Positions 1-7,287 are shown, numbered from the stretch's first letter. The stretch: 11,790 nucleotides of DNA from JANOAR01 sp031411235 (GCA_031411235.1 JANOAR010000274.1:1-11790), one strand, 5' to 3'. Notes: generated by a model not told the origin, from the sequence alone. Program-made: numbers and translations.

Positions 1-362
1 CCCTCGCTGATCCACTGGCGCAGCGTGGCGAGCTGCGTGGCGGAGACAGGGTTTTTAGCCTTCGGCGGCGGCATGATTTCATCGACATCATGCGTGGTCA
101 GCCGAGCGATCATCGCACTGGCCTCCGGCTTGCCCGGCACAATGGCAGAGCCATCGGACTTGCCACCCTGCTGCGCCGCGTCCGCGAGATCGAGCCGTAG
201 CCCACCCTTGCGATCTTTATCATCCTTGCCGTGGCAGTGCAGGCAGTGCTCGGAAAGGATCGGCTGCACCTCACGAATGAAGTCCACCGGAGCCGCTGAA
301 ATTCCGAGTGGGATAAATACTGCGATGGCAAAGACAAGGGTGGTAAATCGTAACAGTAACAT
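1..362 (-). CDS. PSCyt1-type cytochrome c domain protein, N-terminal part (runs off the left edge)
   Basis: The - strand frame opens with ATG at 362 and stays open to base 1, giving 120 complete codons. Residues 1-24 form a Sec signal peptide (MLLLRFTTLVFAIAVF..., then a small-residue cleavage zone ISAAP). Next is REVQPILSEHCLHCHGKDD, with a heme-binding CXXCH motif (CLHCH, residues 40-44), then GGLRLD, IVPGKPEAS and a DEIMPPP segment whose Met could be the distal heme ligand. This order matches the planctomycete cytochrome c (PSCyt1) domain. In known proteins that domain is normally followed by large DUF1549 and DUF1553 domains; that continuation is outside the window and is inferred. It should be an exported c-type cytochrome protein, often in catabolic or sulfatase-rich regions of Planctomycetes and Verrucomicrobia. 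It is transcribed divergently from glnB. The family call is firm; the substrate is unknown. Confidence 0.85.
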   Translation of the reverse strand, partial: MLLLRFTTLVFAIAVFIPLGISAAPVDFIREVQPILSEHCLHCHGKDDKDRKGGLRLDLADAAQQGGKSDGSAIVPGKPEASAMIARLTTHDVDEIMPPPKAKNPVSATQLATLRQWISE

Positions 363-414
363 GTGCCGACGATGACGCTCCCCGCCCCCCCAAGCTATCG
401 GCCACAAGCCGCGT

Positions 415-435
415 GCGCTGCAAAAGTGCATGCGC
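415..435. promoter_or_regulatory. Inverted repeat in the cytochrome-glnB divergent region (possible enhancer-binding site)
   Basis: GCGCTGCA and TGCATGCGC are complementary arms (one bulged base) around AAAG. The repeat centre lies about 100 bp upstream of the transcription start predicted from the sigma-54-like site at 497-513, which is a usual distance for an activator of sigma-54 promoters. It does not match the NtrC consensus (TGCACC-N5-GGTGCA) well. It could equally serve the divergent cytochrome gene. The inverted repeat is visible; its role is a guess. Confidence 0.25.
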
Positions 436-496
436 GTCGGGTGGATAGCGCATATCGGCCCCCAGCCCAGGCCCCCTCCCAGAATCAATTTCAACC

Positions 497-513
497 TTGG
501 CACGCATTCCGCT
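497..513 (+). promoter_or_regulatory. Candidate sigma-54 (RpoN) promoter for glnB
   Basis: The sequence TTGGCACGCATTCCGCT matches the sigma-54 consensus TTGGCACG-N4-TTGCT in the whole -24 half. In the -12 half it has CCGCT, keeping the essential GC. The invariant GG and GC are exactly 10 bases apart. The start would fall near 525, leaving a leader of roughly 95 nt before the glnB ATG. Genes for PII proteins are sigma-54/NtrC-controlled in many bacteria, so orientation and target fit. No experimental support is available here. Confidence 0.55.
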
Positions 514-620
514 AATTCTCCGCATTGAAGAGACGCTGCATCAGTGCTGTGGTAGCCCCACCGGGCCATCCGGCACCCCAGTGATCTCTACCAACTCACA
601 TCCAACAACTCGCTAACACC

Positions 621-968
621 ATGAAAAAAATTGAAGCCATCATCAAGCCCTTCAAGCTCGAAGACGTAAAGGAAGCCCTCGCTGGAGTCGGCGTCGAAGG
701 CATGACCGTCGTAGATGTGAAGGGATTTGGCCGCCAAAAAGGCCACACTGAAATCTATCGCGGCAGCGAGTACACCGTGGACTTCCTGCCCAAGGTCAAA
801 GTCGAAGTCGTCGTCGAAGATGACCGCTGCGATGAAACCGTGGACGCTATCGTCAAGGCCGCCAACACTGGCAAAATCGGTGACGGCAAGATTTTCGTTT
901 CCGAAGTTATCGAAGCCATCCGCATTCGCACAGGCGAACGCGGCAATGCTGCCGTGACCGCCAACTAA
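621..968 (+). CDS. glnB: Nitrogen regulatory protein PII
   Basis: This 115-residue protein is close to the usual 112. PII is a trimeric cytoplasmic sensor of 2-oxoglutarate and ATP/ADP that adjusts glutamine synthetase, NtrB and ammonium transporters. Both family signatures are present: the T-loop YRGSEY at residues 46-51, with the uridylylatable Tyr51, and TGKIGDGKIFV at 83-93, the C-terminal nucleotide-binding signature. The start opens directly with MKKIEAIIKPFKLEDV, typical of the family. No Shine-Dalgarno is seen before the ATG. Upstream is a sigma-54-like promoter (497-513) and downstream an intrinsic terminator (993-1030), so it is probably a single-gene transcript. There is no amtB neighbour, so GlnB versus GlnK cannot be decided from context. 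Confidence 0.95.
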   Translation: MKKIEAIIKPFKLEDVKEALAGVGVEGMTVVDVKGFGRQKGHTEIYRGSEYTVDFLPKVKVEVVVEDDRCDETVDAIVKAANTGKIGDGKIFVSEVIEAIRIRTGERGNAAVTAN

Positions 969-992
969 GCTGTTCTGGACTCAGCTTATCAG

Positions 993-1030
993 AAGGCCGA
1001 CCGTCTGCTCACGCAGGCAGTCGGCCTTTT
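993..1030 (+). terminator. Intrinsic terminator after glnB
   Basis: AAGGCCGAC and GTCGGCCTT form the outer arms of a long stem. An inner stem CTGC/GCAG surrounds a TCAC loop, and the hairpin ends in TTTT. It begins 24 bp after the glnB stop codon and should end the glnB transcript. Confidence 0.88.
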
Positions 1031-1068
1031 GTGTTGCCGTGCAGCTACCCTTTCCTTCATTACACTAC

Positions 1069-2433
1069 ATGCTCCAAGCTCTCACCCAACTCCTCGGCCC
1101 CGACTGTGTTTCGGCCTCCTCTGCCGACCTCGCTATCCATGCCACGGATAAGTGGTTCGCCTCCAATCCACCGGAGGTCGTGGTCTTCGCTCACAACACC
1201 GAGCAGGTGTCGAAGCTGCTGCGTTATGCCCATGCGCACCACATCCCCGTCACGGCGCGTGGCGCTGGCGTGGGCTATGTCGGCGGCTGTGTGCCGCTGC
1301 GCGGTGGCATCGCGCTGTCATTGGCGCGGATGACGAGGATCAAGGAAATCAACATCGCCGATGGGGTCGCCGTGGTGGAGCCCGGCGTCATCACCGGGCA
1401 ACTGCAAAGTGCCGTGCGCGAGCTGGGCTGGTTCTACCCGCCTGACCCAGCGAGCCTTAAGGAATGCAGCCTTGGTGGCAACATCGCCACGAATGCTGGC
1501 GGCCCACGCTGCCTGAAGTATGGCGTCACCCGGCACTATGTTTTAGGTCTGGAAGTCGTGCTTGCCGACGGCACCGTGGTGAAGGCAGGCGGACGTTGCC
1601 ACAAAAACAAAACGGGCTTTGATTTGATCGGACTCTTCGTCGGCAGCGAGGGACTGCTCGGCATCGTCACCGAGGCCACGCTGCGCCTGCTGCCGCACCC
1701 GCCCACGCGGGCGATGCTGAGTGCTGGTTTCAGCACTTTCGCCGAGGCTGCTGCTGCTGTGCAGCGCATCCTTGGCAGTGGCTTTCTACCCTCGGCGCTG
1801 GAGATTGCGGATAAATTCACCTTGCGGGCTGCTCGCGAATATCTCGGTGAATCCGTGACGCCCACGGGCGATGCTCATCTGTTGGTGGAGATTGACGGCC
1901 ACGAGGAAAGTGTGGCGCTGGAGATCGAAAAACTACGCACCCTGGTGGCGGGCTGCGGAGCGATCAGTATCGACGCTGGCATGGGAGAGACTGCTTGCGA
2001 GCGCTTCTGGAAGTTGCGCCGCGAGTTCAGCTACAGCTTGCGCAACACTGGGCTCATCAAGCTCAACGAAGACATCGTGGTGCCGCGCTCGCGTCTTGTT
2101 GACCTCGTCGATTTCACCGAGGTGCTCCAGGCCGAGAGTGGCTTCCCCATCGCCAGCTTTGGCCACGCGGGCGATGGCAATATCCACGTCAATATCATGG
2201 TGCCGACGATGGACGATCCCGAAATCCGCGCACGCGCCGAGGTGGCGCTGGACAGGCTCTTCCAGCAAGTCATCGCCTGGGATGGCGCGATCACTGGCGA
2301 GCATGGCATCGGCATTGCCAAAGGCCGCTGGTTCAAGGTCGCCGTGCCTGCGGGTGCGCGTGAATTGCACGCTAGGCTCAAGGCTGCCCTAGACCCGAAC
2401 GGGATACTGAACCCTGGGAAGTTCGTGGGGTAA
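1069..2433 (+). CDS. glcD: FAD-linked 2-hydroxyacid oxidase, GlcD type (glycolate oxidase / D-lactate dehydrogenase family)
   Basis: This 454-residue flavoprotein should oxidise an alpha-hydroxyacid such as glycolate or D-lactate, passing electrons to the respiratory chain. The N-terminal FAD_binding_4 (PCMH) domain shows RGAGVGYVGG at about residues 64-73 and SLGGNIATNAGG at about 134-145, then FDLIGLFVGSEGLLGIVTEA. The C-terminal FAD-oxidase domain shows FGHAGDGNIHVNIM near 364-377, GEHGIGIAKG near 410 and ALDPNGILNPGK at the end. E. coli GlcD is slightly longer (499). The ATG at 1069 (MLQALTQLLG) is preferred. An in-frame GTG at 1039 would add ten residues but begins only 8 nt after the glnB terminator. 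No GlcE or GlcF partner adjoins, so a stand-alone D-lactate or glycolate dehydrogenase is possible. The substrate is uncertain. Confidence 0.88.
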   Translation: MLQALTQLLGPDCVSASSADLAIHATDKWFASNPPEVVVFAHNTEQVSKLLRYAHAHHIPVTARGAGVGYVGGCVPLRGGIALSLARMTRIKEINIADGVAVVEPGVITGQLQSAVRELGWFYPPDPASLKECSLGGNIATNAGGPRCLKYGVTRHYVLGLEVVLADGTVVKAGGRCHKNKTGFDLIGLFVGSEGLLGIVTEATLRLLPHPPTRAMLSAGFSTFAEAAAAVQRILGSGFLPSALEIADKFTLRAAREYLGESVTPTGDAHLLVEIDGHEESVALEIEKLRTLVAGCGAISIDAGMGETACERFWKLRREFSYSLRNTGLIKLNEDIVVPRSRLVDLVDFTEVLQAESGFPIASFGHAGDGNIHVNIMVPTMDDPEIRARAEVALDRLFQQVIAWDGAITGEHGIGIAKGRWFKVAVPAGARELHARLKAALDPNGILNPGKFVG

Positions 2434-2453
2434 CGAGTTTCGCGCTCCTGTCG

Positions 2454-3785
2454 CTATCGCAGCGCCTTCGACAATACCTTGCTGTTGCGCCCGCTCTTGT
2501 CGTACTCAGCGCGGCGCTGGGTGGGCATGATGCTGGGGTCGCTGGCGGTGTAGGCGGTCTTTTCCTCGAAGAAACGCGAGGCCTGGGTGCTCAGTGCAAA
2601 GATGCGCTCGCAACCGCGTTGCCTCGCAGTCTCCTCGGCGAAGGCGACGAGTTTCTGACCGTGGCCTTTGTTTTTGTGGCTGCGTTTCACATAGAGGCAG
2701 GCTAGCTCGGCGAGTTTGCCTGTCTCGTTTTCAAAGGTATGCACGGCGACGGAGCCGACGGGATTGCCATCGAGTTCGAGGACGAAGAAGTCATTGATGC
2801 GGCTGAGGATTTGCGCCCGCGTGCGTGGCACGAGCGCGGCTTCATCCACACTCTGCTGCATCATGCTGAGCAGGCTGGGCACGTCGCTGGGGCGGGCCTT
2901 GCGGATCTGCTGGTAGTCGTCGGCATGGATCATGGTGCCCACGCCTTCGTTGCTGAAGAGTTCCGCGAGCAGCACCTCGTCCTGCGAGCCATCGACGAGA
3001 TGCACGCGCGGCACGCCCTCCTGGCAGGCGAGCGCGGCGTAGCGCAGCTTGGAGAGCAGATTCACATCCATGCCGCTGTCTTTGCGGCGCGAGAGTTCCT
3101 TGGCCTCGGCGATGCTGAGCTGGCTGGAGCGTTGCGAGGGGAGTCCGTTTTCATCAAGCAGAGGCGCAGAGGGCTGCGGCTTGGCATCGAGTTGCAGCCC
3201 GTGTTCCGAGATGAAAATCACCTTCGCTGCCTTTAGCGCGATGCCCACTTCCACGGCCACGGCGTCGGAGTTGAGCCGCAGCGTGGTGCCGCGTCCGTCG
3301 TACCCTAGCGGCGGCAGCACGGGGATGATGTCGGCTTTCAACATGGCAGCGAGCGCTGTGGCATCGACACGCTCGATGCGTCCGGTGAACTCTTGATCAA
3401 CGCCATTAATGACGCCCGCCGGATGCACCGCGAGCGCATTCGACACAGCGACGGATAACTCCAGGGCGCTGAGATCGGCAACGAGTTCACTGGTCTGCCG
3501 AGTGATGGCTTCGATGGCTAGCTCGATGGTCGCCGCATCGGTGCGGCCCATGCCGTCGATGCAAGTCGGGGCGATGCCACGCTGCTCGGCGAGTGTGGCG
3601 ATCTGTGCCCGCGCACCGAAGACGAGCACGACCTCAATGTTCAGCGACTGCAAGACCGCGATGTCTTGGATGAGATTGCCGAAGTTGGCCTTTTGCATCA
3701 CCGCTCCATCGAGGGCGATCACGAAGATGCGGTCGCGGAATTGGGGTACGTAGCGGAGGATGCCGCGAAGGTCTTCAAATCTCAT
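2454..3785 (-). CDS. argA: Amino-acid N-acetyltransferase (N-acetylglutamate synthase)
   Basis: It catalyses acetyl-CoA + L-glutamate to N-acetylglutamate, the first step of arginine synthesis. It has an amino-acid-kinase-like regulatory domain (about residues 1-285), including LVFGARAQI at 54-62 and LRLNSDAVAVEVG at 169-181. A GNAT domain follows (about 293-443), with LACLYVKRSHKNKGHGQKL at 361-379 as the acetyl-CoA pyrophosphate loop and NSKVLSK near the C-terminus. The ATG at 3785 gives exactly 443 residues, the length of E. coli ArgA. An upstream in-frame start at 3875 would add 30 residues with no family character, so it was not used. The gene converges on the glcD-like gene with a 20-bp gap and follows the POT transporter on the same strand at 106 bp. 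The kinase-like domain is known in the family to mediate arginine feedback inhibition. Confidence 0.93.
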   Translation of the reverse strand: MRFEDLRGILRYVPQFRDRIFVIALDGAVMQKANFGNLIQDIAVLQSLNIEVVLVFGARAQIATLAEQRGIAPTCIDGMGRTDAATIELAIEAITRQTSELVADLSALELSVAVSNALAVHPAGVINGVDQEFTGRIERVDATALAAMLKADIIPVLPPLGYDGRGTTLRLNSDAVAVEVGIALKAAKVIFISEHGLQLDAKPQPSAPLLDENGLPSQRSSQLSIAEAKELSRRKDSGMDVNLLSKLRYAALACQEGVPRVHLVDGSQDEVLLAELFSNEGVGTMIHADDYQQIRKARPSDVPSLLSMMQQSVDEAALVPRTRAQILSRINDFFVLELDGNPVGSVAVHTFENETGKLAELACLYVKRSHKNKGHGQKLVAFAEETARQRGCERIFALSTQASRFFEEKTAYTASDPSIMPTQRRAEYDKSGRNSKVLSKALR

Positions 3786-3891
3786 GGTGGGGTGTTGAAT
3801 GTGCAGGCCGCAATGGGGACGCGATTGGGCGGGTATGCAAAAAGAAGTGCGGGGGATACGCACGCCAGGAAACACCGTGAACGGCGCTGCC

Positions 3892-5349
3892 TCACTCGAT
3901 GCCGCGCATCAGCTTGCCCAGAGGTTTGCTGAGCAGCCAGAGCAGCAGGCCGGCGATGCCACTGATGAGCACGACTTGGATGAAGCCTGCGCTCATCGCA
4001 GCGGTGTCGGTGCCCGAGACTTCGCCTGCGAAGAGCCCGGCGATGAGATTGCCCAGCGCAGCCCCGAGGAACCAGATGCCCATCATCTGCCCGCCGAGGC
4101 GCGGCGGAGCCAGCTTGGTCACGGCACTGAGTCCCACGGGGCTCAGGCAGAGTTCGCCGACGGTGTGCAGCAGGTAGGTGCTGATAAGCCACATCGCGCT
4201 GACTTTACCCCCTGCCTGCACTGCCTGAGCGCCCAGCGCGATGACTATAAATCCTGCGGCGAGGAGCAGCAGGCCGAACGCCATCTTGGTGATGAGCGAA
4301 GGGTTGCGCCCGCTGTTGCCCAGCCGCACCCACAGCGCGGCCATGACGGGGGCGAATAGGATGACGAACCCTGCGTTCACCAGCATGAACCAGCCCGTTG
4401 GAAACTCGAAGGTGGTGAAGGGCACCATGCGGTTGGTGAAGCGATCGGCAAACAGGCTCAGCGATGAGCCTACCTGCTCGAAGCCTGACCAAAACAATGC
4501 GGCGCTGGCGAACAGAACCGCAATGACAGCGACGCGCTTCTTCTCTTCCAGAGTAAGTCCTGCGAGCGTGAAGGCCCAGGCAAAATAACCCACGGCGATG
4601 GCGAGGATGAGCCACTTCGTCCACTGCGCCAGCCAGAGAGGATCAATGGTGATGAGGCCGACAAATACCAACGCGATGAAGATAACAAGCGCACTGACCG
4701 CCGCGATAAGCAGCCGCCAGTCGCTGCGGACATTAGCGCTCCGATGGGGGGCGTGCAGCCCTGTTTCCCCCAGCTTGTACTGCGTTTGCCGATACTGGAT
4801 AAGCCCCAGCACCATGCCCACACCCGCCGCTGTGAAGCCCCAGTGCCAGCCCACTTTCTCCCCCAGAAAACTGCAACACAGCGGGCCGAGAAAGGCGCCA
4901 AGATTGATACCCATGTAGAACAGGCTGAACCCCGCATCGCGCCGCGCGCCACCTTCGGGATACAAGCCTCCCACGAGCGTGCTCATGCTGGTCTTCAACA
5001 CACCGCTACCAAGCGCCACGAGCACGAGGCCGACGAAGAACGTATCCTGCCTCGGGATACCCAAAGTAAAATGTCCCGCAGCAATGACGATGCCGCCATA
5101 CCACACCGCTCGCTGCGGCCCCAACAACCGATCCGCCAACCAGCCACCCGGCAGCGCCGCGAGATAAACCGCCGCCGTGTAGAGCCCATAGATGGCCGTA
5201 GCCGTCGCATCACTGAGCCCCATGCCACCCTCGGCAACGGCCTTCGCCATGAACAGCACCAGTAGCCCCCGCATCCCGTAGTAGCTGAAGCGTTCCCACA
5301 TCTCAGTGAAGAACAACGTGCGAAGGCCAGGCGGGTGGGAGGTAGGCAT
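3892..5349 (-). CDS. POT/PTR2 family proton-coupled di/tripeptide symporter
   Basis: This 485-residue multi-spanning membrane protein has the length and hydrophobic pattern of a 14-helix POT (MFS) transporter that imports di- and tripeptides with protons. The conserved E16-x-x-E19-R20 motif on helix 1 (TEMWERFSYYGMRGLL) couples protons. The loop GGWLADRLLG (68-77) is the MFS motif between helices 2 and 3. FSLFYMGINLGAF (141-153) fits the second PTR2 signature. A late WLISTYLLHTVGELCLSPVG segment is typical of the family's substrate-binding helix. The start at 5349 places ExxER at the usual position; no clear Shine-Dalgarno precedes it. Substrates beyond small peptides cannot be inferred. Confidence 0.92.
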   Translation of the reverse strand: MPTSHPPGLRTLFFTEMWERFSYYGMRGLLVLFMAKAVAEGGMGLSDATATAIYGLYTAAVYLAALPGGWLADRLLGPQRAVWYGGIVIAAGHFTLGIPRQDTFFVGLVLVALGSGVLKTSMSTLVGGLYPEGGARRDAGFSLFYMGINLGAFLGPLCCSFLGEKVGWHWGFTAAGVGMVLGLIQYRQTQYKLGETGLHAPHRSANVRSDWRLLIAAVSALVIFIALVFVGLITIDPLWLAQWTKWLILAIAVGYFAWAFTLAGLTLEEKKRVAVIAVLFASAALFWSGFEQVGSSLSLFADRFTNRMVPFTTFEFPTGWFMLVNAGFVILFAPVMAALWVRLGNSGRNPSLITKMAFGLLLLAAGFIVIALGAQAVQAGGKVSAMWLISTYLLHTVGELCLSPVGLSAVTKLAPPRLGGQMMGIWFLGAALGNLIAGLFAGEVSGTDTAAMSAGFIQVVLISGIAGLLLWLLSKPLGKLMRGIE

Positions 5350-5446
5350 GGGGGATATGGAGATTTTAAAAATTCACGGTTTAGCGCCGCCATAGTCGCA
5401 GCACAGCTTTCTTCAAGAATCAGGATGATGCCCCAGTTGGGGTATT

Positions 5447-5869
5447 TCAATCCAGCCAATTCTCCACTTGCAGTCCCGGCACTTTTTCGAAATCAACGAG
5501 GTTACGGGTGAGGATGACGGCATCATAAACCAAGGCCATTGAGGCAATTCGCAAATCCATTGTACCGATGCGAAGGCGCTGGAAAACCATAAGGTCAAAG
5601 ATGTCTGCGGCAGCACTCGTCCAAGGTAAGATCATGATGTTAGCAAATCCTTCGAGGCTGTCTTTGAACTGACCATAGGACTCGACTCCACGATCTACTT
5701 GTTGGTGAGGTTGGATCCGCGCCAGCCGACCTCGCACAACCTCCTCTGCTGTGGCCACGGTGATGCCAGCCAAGGCGTCAAGCTTGATGAGCTTATGTTT
5801 GATCACCTCGCCTTTGACACTTCCTCGCTCAAATTCGCGATAGTGGTTGGTGTCAAGAATCCAGAGCAC
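5447..5869 (-). CDS. vapC: VapC-like PIN-domain ribonuclease toxin
   Basis: From the GTG at 5869 this encodes 140 residues, the normal VapC length. Metal-binding acidic residues of a PIN fold are visible: D6 in VLWILDTNHY, E43 in TVATAEEVVRGRL, D105 in GTMDLRIAS, and D126 in the TRNLVDF motif. The family cleaves structured RNA such as tRNA with Mg2+ and is held by an upstream antitoxin. The start lies inside the preceding small gene (17-nt overlap, 5853-5869), with GGAGGAG about 13 nt upstream, a long but usable spacing. A longer reading from 5974 would add only residues that overlap the partner gene, so it was rejected. The overlap suggests translational coupling of toxin to antitoxin. Confidence 0.85.
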   Translation of the reverse strand: MLWILDTNHYREFERGSVKGEVIKHKLIKLDALAGITVATAEEVVRGRLARIQPHQQVDRGVESYGQFKDSLEGFANIMILPWTSAAADIFDLMVFQRLRIGTMDLRIASMALVYDAVILTRNLVDFEKVPGLQVENWLD

Positions 5870-6137
5870 GGTGTGCGTCAAACTCCTCCAGCGATTTACG
5901 GTTGATTTCGCCACGCCATTCCGCTCCGGCCTTTGCCGCAGCTTCGTAATCTGGATCATCTTTGGCCCGTGCAAAATTCTTCAAATACTCATACTTCGGC
6001 GGAATCCGCACGCCGTGACTTTTGAGTTTTTGCAGCACAAGGATATCGTCCATCCCATCGGGCACCAATGTTTCATTTGCTGCAAGCAGGGTGGAGTAAC
6101 TCGCTTTCTTCGTGATCGGAGGGCTGGTGACTTGCAT
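5853..6137 (-). CDS. Small partner protein of the PIN toxin, candidate antitoxin
   Basis: This is a 94-residue protein from the ATG at 6137 (MQVTSPPITKKASYS...). It is soluble and charged, with a middle segment LVLQKLKSHGVRIPPKYEYL and an acidic C-terminal third (GEINRKSLEEFDAHRALDS). I do not recognise a standard VapB, AbrB, RHH or Phd DNA-binding motif. The candidate antitoxin role rests on position: it precedes vapC, overlaps it by 17 nt, and its 3' end carries the GGAGGAG that could serve vapC. The reading frame is also open far upstream, but that part overlaps the neighbouring membrane-protein gene in another frame and is a shadow. Confidence 0.65.
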   Translation of the reverse strand: MQVTSPPITKKASYSTLLAANETLVPDGMDDILVLQKLKSHGVRIPPKYEYLKNFARAKDDPDYEAAAKAGAEWRGEINRKSLEEFDAHRALDS

Positions 6138-6211
6138 AGACAAGGATGGCACGCGGTGAAGAATCTGCCAACTCGCATTTCCTTGGCGCAGCCATCCGCG
6201 CCGTTCCATTC

Positions 6212-6907
6212 CTATTTGGCGGCTGTTGGGACGGGCGCTGCAACGGGCGCGGCAGCAGGCACGATGCCCTTCGGTAGTGGCACCTCGTGTTTCGGCGTCA
6301 GGCCCAGAGGCAGGGGTTTGGCGTTGGGGCCGATGCCCGGTAGGTTCGCAGCAGAGGTTGTGCCCATCGTCCGCCGTTGCAGCGCCTCGCTGCGTTGTTT
6401 GATCTCCTCGGGCGTGGCTTGGGGGCGAGCGGCGCTGGCACCCGTGTGAGACACGCTTACAGCCTGTTCTTTTGTCTTGGAAGCAGCCTTCTTGCCGCTG
6501 CTGCACCCGCAGGCTCCACCGCTCGCCGCGCCGCAGCCACCCGTGCCGCAGCCCTTTCCCGTGCCACAGCCCCCACCGCACAGGCCACCTGTGCTCACCT
6601 CACCCGCAGGCAGCAGCGCAGCCGCCGCGCAGGTGGCACAGCCAGTGCTGCCTGCTCGCCCACCAGCTTGCTGCCCCCGCATTCCTAGGCCACACAGCAC
6701 CAGAGCCACCAAGTAAAACACCCCGATGGGCAGAAAGGGCGGACTCACAGCGCTCAGTCGCTTTTGCTCCTCCACATCCAGCAGCGCGAGCAACCCAAGC
6801 AGACCCGCCACCACCGCCAGCCCCTCAGCCCCACCTCGATCCGAGACCAAGGCCAGCCAAAACACCAAAGCGAGAGTCAGCAATTTAATCAGAAGTGGAG
6901 TGGGCAT
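6212..6907 (-). CDS. Uncharacterised membrane protein with a Gly/Cys-rich segment
   Basis: This is a 231-residue protein of no family I recognise. Residues 5-22, 27-44 and 60-78 are hydrophobic and likely span the membrane. A Gly/Ala/Cys-rich stretch follows, with Cys at 90, 93, 110, 114, 120, 125, 133 and 135, including a CATC pair at 90-93 and the run CGGGCGTGKGCGTGGC at 110-125. The tail is Lys/Gln-rich (TPEEIKQRSEALQRR, about 175-189) and then Pro/Ala-rich to the end. The Cys spacing could bind a metal, a cluster or form disulfides; other bacterial membrane proteins with GGGCGGG-like tails are known, but no function is established here. The start at 6907 begins MPTPLLIKLL; no Shine-Dalgarno is seen. 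The gene is 74 bp upstream of the candidate antitoxin on the same strand. The coding call is supported by a long open frame and consistent hydrophobic topology. Confidence 0.72.
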   Translation of the reverse strand: MPTPLLIKLLTLALVFWLALVSDRGGAEGLAVVAGLLGLLALLDVEEQKRLSAVSPPFLPIGVFYLVALVLCGLGMRGQQAGGRAGSTGCATCAAAALLPAGEVSTGGLCGGGCGTGKGCGTGGCGAASGGACGCSSGKKAASKTKEQAVSVSHTGASAARPQATPEEIKQRSEALQRRTMGTTSAANLPGIGPNAKPLPLGLTPKHEVPLPKGIVPAAAPVAAPVPTAAK

Positions 6908-7012
6908 AAATGGGAGGGGAAAAGAATAGCGAAAGCGTCAAACGAAACCGAGATGACATGGCAACCGCCGCCATGAGTCGCGGCAAAGCCCCGCGCCTCG
7001 CAGGCCACGGGC

Positions 7013-7035
7013 AGCACACACTTCTCGCGTGTGCT
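7013..7035. repeat. Hairpin (7-bp perfect stem)
   Basis: AGCACAC and GTGTGCT are perfect complements around a 9-base loop. There is no T-run after either arm, so a standard intrinsic terminator is unlikely. It lies between two - strand genes and could stabilise or pause a transcript; the role is unknown. Confidence 0.35.
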
Positions 7036-7247
7036 CCAGGCTCAATGCACAGTATTTTGGGAGTGCGGGAAGAGGCACGAAGTCCCGCTTTCGTCGAAAC
7101 AGATGGCATAGCAGTATGAGTGGCTGGTGGGTGTTAGGAGTGACGAAGGCTCTGAGATTTAGCGTCAGTTTGATACGAGACTGAACTGGTTAGGTTGCTG
7201 GAAAATCAAGCCTCCGACGCGCTTTTATGTTCGCGACATTAATTTCT

Positions 7248-7267
7248 GTCAAGAATTGTTGACTAAC
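7248..7267. repeat. Cassette-end motif, copy 1
   Basis: GTCAAGAATTGTTGACTAAC matches the copy at 9390-9409 in 18 of 20 positions, including 14 consecutive bases. The first 16 bases are nearly a palindrome (14/16). It lies 20 bp past the 3' end of the 260-residue gene, just as the other copy lies 14 bp past the 3' end of the 59-residue gene. A weaker shared AGCCTCYGAC occurs on the far side of both copies (near 7209 and 9361). Confidence 0.5.
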
Positions 7268-7287
7268 CCTGCTGCTATCCCTGCCTT

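Larger units (their letters stand above)
6908..7287. other. Non-coding stretch between the Cys-rich membrane gene and the Rhs cassettes
   Basis: No convincing gene is present in this 380-bp interval; the short open frames have no recognisable protein character. It contains a 7-bp stem at 7013-7035, a second inverted repeat GCGGGA/TCCCGC near 7066-7089 and, at the right end, the 20-bp motif (7248-7267) shared with the other Rhs cassette. Composition changes from GC-rich to AT-rich toward 7240, marking the edge of the Rhs locus. Confidence 0.6.

Noticed and set aside
110..337. 75-codon frame on the - strand within the cytochrome gene
   Set aside because: It is out of frame with the open cytochrome frame that carries a signal peptide and CXXCH, and has no protein character of its own.
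271..525. 84-codon - strand frame spanning the glnB upstream region
   Set aside because: It overlaps the true cytochrome start and the sigma-54-like promoter and has no recognisable features.
1039..1068. GTG start extending the FAD oxidase by ten residues
   Set aside because: It lies 8 nt after the terminator hairpin, and the added residues (MQLPFPSLHY) are not family-like; the ATG at 1069 fits better.
3786..3875. Upstream start for argA adding 30 residues
   Set aside because: The extension has no ArgA character, and the ATG at 3785 gives the expected 443 residues.
3799..4359. 186-codon + strand frame opposite the POT transporter
   Set aside because: It is a GC-driven shadow opposite a well-supported transporter gene.
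5431..5442. CCCCA-GT-TGGGG hairpin just after vapC
   Set aside because: There is no T-run on the relevant side, so I do not call it a terminator; it may be a chance inverted repeat.
6885..7119. Overlapping short frames on both strands in the 6908-7287 gap
   Set aside because: Neither has a ribosome site or any recognisable motif; they are typical chance frames in GC-rich non-coding DNA.
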